Shown piece by piece: positions 57,706-64,000 of a DNA stretch of 64,000 nucleotides (positions are counted from its first letter, which is position 1; each line of letters begins with the position of its first letter). The notes below the pieces were generated by a model. It saw nothing but the letters and a program-made list of their open reading frames with translations, was not told the origin of the DNA and searched no databases. The translations under genes and the position numbers were made by a program. The DNA comes from Staphylococcus cornubiensis. Lineage in GTDB: Bacteria > Bacillota > Bacilli > Staphylococcales > Staphylococcaceae. The stretch covers positions 1-64,000 of the forward strand of contig NZ_FXUZ01000005.1 in assembly GCF_900183575.1 (NCBI RefSeq), written 5' to 3'.

Positions 57706-58517
57706 GACGCATCACCTCGCAATGATTTGTAATAACGCGTCACACGATCTCGTGCTGCAATCAAAAACTGCGTATACGTATGCTGAGGTTGTGTAAACAA
57801 TTGGTGCGCTGGTCCTGCCTCAACGACATCACCATGACGCATCACGATGACTTGATCCGCAATCGACTTCACCACTGCTAAGTCATGAGAGACAAACAGC
57901 ATGGCACAACCGATTTTCTCCTTCACTTCACGCAATTCTTCAATCACTTCATATTGTGTAATCGCATCGAGCGCTGTTGTCGGCTCATCTGCAATAATCA
58001 CGTCAGGTTGGAGGGCGAGTGCCAATATAATCATCAACCGTTGCAACATCCCACCAGACAATTGATGTGGATATGACTTTAAAATACGTTCAAAATCCCG
58101 CAAGCCAAGCATGTCAAAATAATGTTGTAATGTCTCTTTCTGTTGTTGTGGCGACATGGGACGATGCTGCTTCAACATCATTTTCAACTGTGTCCCCACC
58201 GTAAACGAAGGATTAAATGCGGTCGCACCTTGTTGCATAATCATCGCAATACGACGCCCTCTGATTTTTCGAAAGTCTGCTTCAGAGGCGTCATGCAATG
58301 CTTCTCCTTGAAACCAAATTTCACCACTCATGCGGATATTGCGGTCGTTGAGTCCAAGCAGTGCTTTACACGTCATGGATTTGCCGCTACCACTTTCACC
58401 AATAATCGCGATGACTTCACCACGATGTAACGTCAAATTAAAGTGATGGACAAGGACATGGTTCGTATGACCGTCAATTAACGTTAAATCTTCGACACGC
58501 ATCACCATTTCTTCCAT
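57699..58517 (-). CDS. cntD: ABC transporter ATP-binding protein CntD
   Basis: 272 residues. Walker A GESGSGKSMTCKALLG, signature LSGGMLQRLMII and Walker B IIADEPTTALD, switch VSHD. The QQGATAFNPSFTVGTQL Q-loop region is typical of dipeptide/nickel importers. The ATG at 58517 overlaps the cntC stop (TAATG); a GTG 9 bp upstream lies inside cntC. Confidence 0.93.
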   Translation of the reverse strand: MEEMVMRVEDLTLIDGHTNHVLVHHFNLTLHRGEVIAIIGESGSGKSMTCKALLGLNDRNIRMSGEIWFQGEALHDASEADFRKIRGRRIAMIMQQGATAFNPSFTVGTQLKMMLKQHRPMSPQQQKETLQHYFDMLGLRDFERILKSYPHQLSGGMLQRLMIILALALQPDVIIADEPTTALDAITQYEVIEELREVKEKIGCAMLFVSHDLAVVKSIADQVIVMRHGDVVEAGPAHQLFTQPQHTYTQFLIAARDRVTRYYKSLRGDASC

Positions 58518-59380
58518 TATATCCACCCTTTCTTAATACGCTGTTTCATTTGTTGCTGTGATAATTTTGGATCAATCGCGATTTGGAGTGCATCGGATAA
58601 AAAGTTGACTGCAAGGACAATGACAATAATCGCAATGCCTGGCGCAAACATGAGCTCAGGGTGACTGAACATCACTTTACGCGCTTCATTCATCATCATA
58701 CCCCATTCCGCTGTCGGTGCTTTAACGCCTAATCCTAAAAATGAAAAGCCTGAAATTTGTAAAATCATCGACACCATCGAACTGGTCGAAATAATGGCGA
58801 TATCCGCTAAAGTTCGTGGCAAAATATGTGTCATAATGATGCGTGTATGAGACAAGCCAATCGTACGCGCAAATTTCACATCATCTGAATTTCGATATTG
58901 CATCACACTTGTCCGGATAATACGGCAAAACCATGCCCAACGCGTAATGATGAGTGCGACGATAATACTTTTCAAACCAATTCCGAGTACACCAATCAAA
59001 GCAAGTGTCATAACATACGTTGGAAATGATAGCATGACATCGCAAATACGCATCACTAAAGCATCAACTGAACGTCCAAAATAGCCTGAAATAAAGCCGA
59101 GTAACGTCCCTATTAACACTGAACATGCTAATGCAAACAAAATGAGTAAAAAGCTCGGACGTATCGCAAAAATCAAGCGTGTTAAAATATCTCGACCTAA
59201 ATGATCTGTCCCGAGCCAATGTGCAAATGATATGCCGGCAAATTTGTCATCGATGTTCACCGTATTCGGGTCGTAAGGCGTCACAATCGGCGCACATATC
59301 CCAAGCACAATATAAATGCCAATAATCGCTAACGCCCATTTCGCGCCGCTATCTTTTAATAATCTTTGGAAAACGATCAT
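58517..59380 (-). CDS. cntC: ABC transporter permease CntC
   Basis: 287 residues, about six membrane helices of the DppC/NikC family. N-terminal WALAIIGIYIVLGICAPIVTPYDP, the HWLGTDHLGRDILTRLIFA motif and the EAA loop near REARKVMFS. The start is 2 nt past the cntB stop. Forms the channel with CntB. Confidence 0.93.
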   Translation of the reverse strand: MIVFQRLLKDSGAKWALAIIGIYIVLGICAPIVTPYDPNTVNIDDKFAGISFAHWLGTDHLGRDILTRLIFAIRPSFLLILFALACSVLIGTLLGFISGYFGRSVDALVMRICDVMLSFPTYVMTLALIGVLGIGLKSIIVALIITRWAWFCRIIRTSVMQYRNSDDVKFARTIGLSHTRIIMTHILPRTLADIAIISTSSMVSMILQISGFSFLGLGVKAPTAEWGMMMNEARKVMFSHPELMFAPGIAIIVIVLAVNFLSDALQIAIDPKLSQQQMKQRIKKGWI

Positions 59381-59381
59381 C

Positions 59382-60314
59382 TTAACGCTCCTCCCTTAAT
59401 TTCGGGTTCAGCCACATATTAATCACGTCTGCCAATGTATTAAACAAGATAAACAGTACCGAAACGATAAGAACATACGCCTGAATCATTGGAAAATCTT
59501 GTTCCAACACTGCTTTGACACTCAATTGACCCATACCCGGCCACGCAAATACATTTTCGATGACGACAGAACCTCCTAAAATAATGGGAATCGACATACA
59601 AAATATTGAAACGACGACTTGCATTGCATTACGTGCCACATAAATAAGAAGCTGTGACATTGGGACACCCATTGCACGCATATATAAAACATAATCTTGA
59701 TCAAGCTGCTGAATAACGGCACTTCTGACATTTCTAAAGTAAATGCCGGTATAACCGAGCGTAATCACAGCAACTGGCAAGACATAACTTTCAGGACCTG
59801 TTAAGCCTGACGTCGGTAATGCATTCAATTTAACCGATAGAAAAATGATCAATATCGCAGCGAGCCAATAAGATGGAATCGCTGTTAATACGAAAGCTGT
59901 CGTCCGTGTCACACGATCAAACCATGTGCCACGTAACAAAGCTGTCAAAATACCGAACAACAATGACAACACAATAATCGCCACGCTTGAAATCAGCGTT
60001 AACTTCAACGTATTAAAAAATGCTGGCCACAGTCTCAAACCGACATCTTCGCCCGTCACAAAACTGTGTCCAAATTGAAGTTGTACCGCAGATTGCAGCC
60101 ATTCCCAGTATTGTACGAGGAACGGCGCATCTAAATGGTACTTGGCACGTGTTTGTTCGATTAAACTTTGCGTAATGTCTGGAACTTCTTGTGCATGTAG
60201 AATGACGACAGCTGGGTCTTCACTAGATAAATGCGTTAATGCAAAAGTCAAAAAGCTAATGACTATCAACAACGGTATCATCAGTAACAAACGTTTCATC
60301 ACACTATATGCCAT
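59382..60314 (-). CDS. cntB: ABC transporter permease CntB
   Basis: 310 residues, DppB/NikB-type permease. First helix KRLLLMIPLLIVISFLTFAL, the LSSEDPAVVILH loop, four more helices, EAA-like RAMGVPMSQLL and C-terminal LNPKLRE. Start at ATG 60314 rather than the TTG just upstream. 13 bp after cntA. Confidence 0.93.
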   Translation of the reverse strand: MAYSVMKRLLLMIPLLIVISFLTFALTHLSSEDPAVVILHAQEVPDITQSLIEQTRAKYHLDAPFLVQYWEWLQSAVQLQFGHSFVTGEDVGLRLWPAFFNTLKLTLISSVAIIVLSLLFGILTALLRGTWFDRVTRTTAFVLTAIPSYWLAAILIIFLSVKLNALPTSGLTGPESYVLPVAVITLGYTGIYFRNVRSAVIQQLDQDYVLYMRAMGVPMSQLLIYVARNAMQVVVSIFCMSIPIILGGSVVIENVFAWPGMGQLSVKAVLEQDFPMIQAYVLIVSVLFILFNTLADVINMWLNPKLREER

Positions 60315-60326
60315 CAATGAACCACC

Positions 60327-61922
60327 CTATTTGTAATCCATTTGTTCAAATGGCAATTCGTATTGTGATTGTTTAAACGAAATATGTTCTAAATCTTTCG
60401 GTGCCACTACAGTCATACCCCCATGAGAAATCGGAATAAAGATTGCTTCATCATGGACTGTTGTTAAAATGTCTTTATATTTTTGCTCTTGTACTTTCGA
60501 ATCTTGTGTTTGTAAAGCTGTATCGATGTCATCAAACAATTGGTCTTTTTCTTTGATGCCTGAAACTGCCGCTTTATAACCTGTATCTGCTTTAAATCCA
60601 GAAATCGTACTTTGCGGATCATATTGAAGACCCCATGTTTGGTTGAACAGTAAGTCATAGTCACCTGATGTACGACGCTCTGCCACTTTATCAGATGTTT
60701 CACCTACAATTTTCAATGCCATGCCAATTTCTTTTGCTTTCGCTTGAATAAACTCGGCTTCTTGTTTTTGTGAACTTGAATGGTTGTCATAATATAACGA
60801 CATTTCGAGCTTTTGACCGTCTTTTTCGCGAACTTCGCCTTTGTCAGCTTGTTTCCATCCCGCTTCATCTAGTAACGCCGCTGCTTTTTTCAAATCAAAA
60901 TCACGTTTTGGTAAATCAATGTTTGCATGTGGCACGTTTTTCGAGAACAATTGTGAAGCTGGCTTTTCAGTGCCATCTAAAATTTTGTCCGCAATACGTT
61001 TTTGGTCTACACTATACCACAATGCTTCACGAACCGCTTTATCTTGTGCAGGACTGTCTTTCTTACCAGAGTTTGCGACAATCATTTTCGTATTCATCGG
61101 TTGACTGCGCTTCAATTGGAAATCGCCATTGTCCGTTAGTTTTTTCATCGCTTCATTGTCGATATTGTCTGTACCACGGTCATCCGTAAATGCAAAGTTC
61201 ACTTCACCTTTTTGTAACGCTAAAAATGATGTTTCCCCTGCAGGCAATACTTTGGCAACGATTGTTTTCAGTTTAGGTTCGCCGCCCCAGTAGTCCGAAT
61301 TACGCTCGAATGTCGCTTGTTCATCTTTGTCGTGAGATTTCAATTGGTATGGACCTGTACCGACATAAGATTTCAAGCCATCTTTCGTACCGCCATCTTT
61401 AAATGATTTTGGTGAGACAAAGACATAAGGACGTGTCATTGAAAGTTCCTCTAATGTTGCGTTATACGGCTCTTTCAAAGTGATGACAAATGTATACTCA
61501 TCTTTCGCTTCTGTACGATCGATTAATGTCGATAATTTAATCCAAGAATGTAACTTTTTGTTCGCTTGAATCGCATCAAAGTTCTTTTTCACAGCTTCTG
61601 CATTAAAAGGCGTCCCATCTTGGAATTTCACACCTTTTCTCAAATGGAACGTGTAAGTTTTACCATCTTCAGATACATCCCAAGATTCAGCTAATAAAGG
61701 TTCAATCCCTTTTTGTGTATGGTCGACTAATGATTCATAGACCATCCCTTGTGCTGACATCGAACCACCATATACATGTGGATTCATATCCCCAATATCT
61801 TTAGATGTGGCATATGTAAGGTTTTTGTCTTCTTTTTTCTGTTCTAATGCTTTTGAGTTGCCACAAGCTGCGAGTACGAGTATAAAAACAACACACATGG
61901 CAATCCACTTTAAATTTTTCAT
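60327..61922 (-). CDS. cntA: Metal-staphylopine binding lipoprotein CntA
   Basis: 531 residues, solute-binding protein of the oligopeptide/nickel family (SBP_bac_5). Lipobox LAAC with Cys20 for lipidation; GTPFNAEAVKKNFDAI and SYVGTGPYQLKSH are family motifs. Length and operon order match CntA, which captures staphylopine with zinc, nickel, cobalt or iron and feeds CntBCDF. It is separated from cntM by 388 bp carrying repeat copy D, so cntA probably has its own promoter; I could not recognise a sure Fur or Zur box. Confidence 0.94.
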   Translation of the reverse strand: MKNLKWIAMCVVFILVLAACGNSKALEQKKEDKNLTYATSKDIGDMNPHVYGGSMSAQGMVYESLVDHTQKGIEPLLAESWDVSEDGKTYTFHLRKGVKFQDGTPFNAEAVKKNFDAIQANKKLHSWIKLSTLIDRTEAKDEYTFVITLKEPYNATLEELSMTRPYVFVSPKSFKDGGTKDGLKSYVGTGPYQLKSHDKDEQATFERNSDYWGGEPKLKTIVAKVLPAGETSFLALQKGEVNFAFTDDRGTDNIDNEAMKKLTDNGDFQLKRSQPMNTKMIVANSGKKDSPAQDKAVREALWYSVDQKRIADKILDGTEKPASQLFSKNVPHANIDLPKRDFDLKKAAALLDEAGWKQADKGEVREKDGQKLEMSLYYDNHSSSQKQEAEFIQAKAKEIGMALKIVGETSDKVAERRTSGDYDLLFNQTWGLQYDPQSTISGFKADTGYKAAVSGIKEKDQLFDDIDTALQTQDSKVQEQKYKDILTTVHDEAIFIPISHGGMTVVAPKDLEHISFKQSQYELPFEQMDYK

Positions 61923-62038
61923 AATGATTCATATCCTCTCTTTATCTCAATTCTTGGTGCTGACATTTGAATATACATTAAAGCTTTTAGGGTGAAGATT
62001 TGCGGAACTTGATTCGCGTACAGTCTTTGTGATTGCTG

Positions 62039-62174
62039 AACTTGCCCTCGCTTTCCCAGGGGCTCGTCTCAACTAGCCAATGCTTGATTTTACTTTTACA
62101 GTAAGGTGGCATTGGCGGATTTTCGACTTCGCCTTATTCCCTCGGGAGTCTCGGGCAGTTCTTGCAATCTCAAA
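62039..62174 (-). repeat. Palindromic repeat family, copy D inside the cnt locus
   Basis: In minus-strand sense: CCCGAGGGAATAAGG, then GAAAATCCGCCAATGCCACC, the central arm TAGTTGAGACGAGCCCCTGGG and end GCGAGGGCAAGTTC. It lacks both outer flanks and the terminator end. Located between cntM and cntA (gap 61923-62310), which shows no gene. Confidence 0.7.
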
Positions 62175-62310
62175 TTTGCATCCAAATCCCATCGAAGTCT
62201 AACATCACAGAAAATCAGCAACTGAAATGTCCTCATATTACACATCAGCCAAAATGATGATGCGCTATGTTTGCAATACATCTGATTTTTCTCATAATGT
62301 CCATTGTCAT

Positions 62311-63606
62311 TTATGCACCAGTGTTCAATAATGCGGCGATACTTGCGACATCTTCCTCAAACGACTGGATTTCGAATTGTGATGATAGCGCGTCTTCAGC
62401 ATGTGCCTTTTGAAAAGCAGTCAGTTGCGCTTCATAACGCTCAATCAATGTGTCCATCATCGGTGTCGCAATATCCAGCGCCCGTGCCATACCGCGCATC
62501 ATTTGTGTTCGGTAATAATCTTCACTTGGCATCCTTGGAATTTGCCAAACCCCTTGTTCATTTTGAAACACTTGCTTAAAAGGCACGGCCGAAAAGTCGA
62601 AGTATTTCCCGTTTTCATCAGGTTCTGAAAATGGATCAATCAAAATCCCGGTATAACGCACGTATAATAAATATTCTTGTTCAATTGGCGATAACGTTTC
62701 AAATGCTTCAATACGTGCCTCATCCATCGTTTCAGGACGGAGAGGATAATTTTCTTTCACCATAAATTTCAATAAATTCAACGTATCGATATTCAAACGT
62801 TTTAATATCGCCATCACTTCTTGCCACATTTGACGCATTTCCGCAATTAAGCGCATCGTAATTGGGCCTTCTGGGAATAATTTATAGACGTAAAATGGGA
62901 CGGCCATCCCTTCAAACACAGCTTGTAGTGCATGGGTGTTCATGAATAAAGCGGGATGCACATACAATGAACTGTTACGTGACTCTGCCATTAACGGGTG
63001 TGCAACGACTGTCACTGGGATTTGAACATGAGACATGAGTGTCATCATTTCCCGGGAAAAGTCTGACTGTTCATGTGTCGTTCCTAAATATAGATGTTTC
63101 TTTACGCCTTTAGTCAGTACACAGTGCGGTGTTTCCGGATTCGGCACGCTCGTATCACCTAAATATGTCGAAAATGACACCACTTCAATGTGCGGTTGAT
63201 CCACACTGAATTGTTGTTGCACAATCATATGTGAGCCGAACGTTGGAGAAACAAGGACGACATGTTTGAGACGTTGACGTACGGCGGGTGACAATTGTTG
63301 AATGACTTGGCTATACGCATCCGCTGTACACGCAAGGACTAACACATCATACTCTGGTGCGACCGTTTCATAACTGTCATACACTTGTCCAAGCGACGCG
63401 GTACCTGCTAACGATGCATGCAAGTCATTTTGAACACGCACTTCCAATTGTTGTGCCGTTTGATATGCCGTCCAAAACTGCCGCGCTTTCTCTGTCGCAC
63501 GCCCTCGTCCCACCATATCAACAGCGTGTGACGTATAGCGTTTGAATAATACCGCGAGTTGTACGGCTACAGGGCCCGTCCCGGCAATCAATACAGATTT
63601 TGACAT
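62311..63606 (-). CDS. cntM: Staphylopine dehydrogenase CntM
   Basis: 431 residues (S. aureus about 433). N-terminal Rossmann motif VLIAGTGPVAVQLAVLF with VDMVGRGRA as the NADPH-selecting segment; the remainder matches opine dehydrogenase-like proteins. It reductively condenses the CntL product with pyruvate to staphylopine. Start ATG 63606 lies 1 nt past the cntL stop; the upstream in-frame starts lie inside cntL. Confidence 0.94.
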   Translation of the reverse strand: MSKSVLIAGTGPVAVQLAVLFKRYTSHAVDMVGRGRATEKARQFWTAYQTAQQLEVRVQNDLHASLAGTASLGQVYDSYETVAPEYDVLVLACTADAYSQVIQQLSPAVRQRLKHVVLVSPTFGSHMIVQQQFSVDQPHIEVVSFSTYLGDTSVPNPETPHCVLTKGVKKHLYLGTTHEQSDFSREMMTLMSHVQIPVTVVAHPLMAESRNSSLYVHPALFMNTHALQAVFEGMAVPFYVYKLFPEGPITMRLIAEMRQMWQEVMAILKRLNIDTLNLLKFMVKENYPLRPETMDEARIEAFETLSPIEQEYLLYVRYTGILIDPFSEPDENGKYFDFSAVPFKQVFQNEQGVWQIPRMPSEDYYRTQMMRGMARALDIATPMMDTLIERYEAQLTAFQKAHAEDALSSQFEIQSFEEDVASIAALLNTGA

Positions 63607-63607
63607 A

Positions 63608-64000
63608 TTATGCACGCCCTTCTGATCTTTTTTGGTAAAGTGCAATATCAAAAATTTGATCAGGACGCGTAATATCATCCACGCATGTCCATTGTTGTGG
63701 ATGTGTCTCTTGTTTCGGATAATTGAAAATTGACTTCAAGCCATCTCCGTAGCGCATTGACACGACAATATCGTGGTCTGTTAAATCATACAGTTCTGCT
63801 AAAATGTCATACTTCATTTCAACTGTCGAACTGAAAATCACGTGCGTCACTTCACTGATATCTTCTAGTTCTGAAACGGTTTTTTGATGTATTTCGATGG
63901 GTGCATCTGGCGCTAAAATGTTAATCACTTGTTGGCCATAACGTACCGCTTCTTCATCAATATCAATGCCAATGACGCGCGCCCCTGTTTCTTGAGCAAT
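63608..64000 (-). CDS. cntL: Nicotianamine synthase-like aminobutanoyltransferase CntL (partial)
   Basis: The last 131 codons; the gene runs off the right edge. The frame is open to 64000, with [18 protein letters not shown] (SAM-binding strand and acidic residue) and [16 protein letters not shown], a CntL hallmark, then [10 protein letters not shown] at the end. CntL transfers the aminobutanoyl group of SAM to D-histidine from CntK. The upstream gene cntK is expected just outside the window. Confidence 0.9.
   Translation of the reverse strand: MAQETGARVIGIDIDEEAVRYGQQVINILAPDAPIEIHQKTVSELEDISEVTHVIFSSTVEMKYDILAELYDLTDHDIVVSMRYGDGLKSIFNYPKQETHPQQWTCVDDITRPDQIFDIALYQKRSEGRA

Noticed and set aside
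61923..62040. Fur or Zur box ahead of cntA
   Set aside because: No 19-bp dyad close enough to either consensus could be read. Regulation is expected from other staphylococci but is not shown here.

Overview
The window reads as a low-GC Gram-positive chromosome of the genus Staphylococcus, most likely a coagulase-positive, non-aureus species of the S. intermedius group (S. pseudintermedius or S. delphini type). This is an inference. It rests on the gene order rrn-recR-ybaB-dnaX-SRP RNA-treRCP-gltDB-gltC, a three-LysM/CHAP autolysin of Sle1 type, a complete staphylopine (cnt) locus, and a von Willebrand factor-binding coagulase next to a superantigen-like protein. Species assignment needs a database search.

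Layout. 1-4.6 kb: 5' end of a 16S rRNA gene with two tandem promoters, recR-ybaB-dnaX, a GNAT acetyltransferase and the large Bacillus-type SRP RNA. 4.6-8.6 kb: trehalose operon treP-treC-treR behind a promoter carrying two TreR-like operators. 8.8-9.7 kb: RelE/RelB-type toxin-antitoxin pair and tRNA-Ser(UGA). 9.8-16.8 kb: glutamate synthase gltBD with divergent gltC. 16.8-21.4 kb: a YibE/YibF membrane pair, a UvrA paralogue without the UvrB-binding insertion, and a YefM antitoxin whose toxin is missing. 21.4-25.2 kb: IsaB-like antigen, small proteins, a TetR regulator and the Sle1-like amidase. 25.7-31.4 kb: mccAB cysteine/methionine interconversion, a type B carboxylesterase and an SNF-type sodium symporter. 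32-40 kb: KdpDE and the divergent kdpFABC operon. 41-45.8 kb: PPDK with its regulatory kinase/phosphorylase, and an SDR-type epimerase behind a SigB-like promoter. 46-49.3 kb: AT-rich virulence segment with vWbp coagulase, an SSL-like protein and small membrane proteins. 49.5-52.8 kb: panBCD with a divergent ketopantoate reductase. 53-55.6 kb: MFS exporter and an ABM-domain protein. 55.7-64 kb: cntL(partial)-cntM-cntABCDF-cntE on the minus strand for staphylopine synthesis, export and metal-staphylopine uptake.

The most unusual signal outside genes is a family of about 380-bp palindromic intergenic repeats. There are full copies near 29.5, 31.7 and 40.1 kb, a shortened copy inside the cnt locus at 62.1 kb, and remnants at 25.3 and 41.1 kb. 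One copy carries a nested insertion of about 160 bp made of three hairpins. Inverted copies flank the sodium symporter, and a 68-bp inverted repeat (4 mismatches) flanks the whole kdp locus.

Several gene sets act together. TreP imports trehalose as trehalose-6-phosphate, TreC hydrolyses it and TreR responds. KdpDE senses K+/c-di-AMP status and drives KdpFABC. PDRP controls PPDK. PanB, PanC, PanD and probably the PanE-like reductase cover pantothenate synthesis. CntL and CntM make staphylopine, CntE exports it, and CntA-BCDF recovers it with bound metal.
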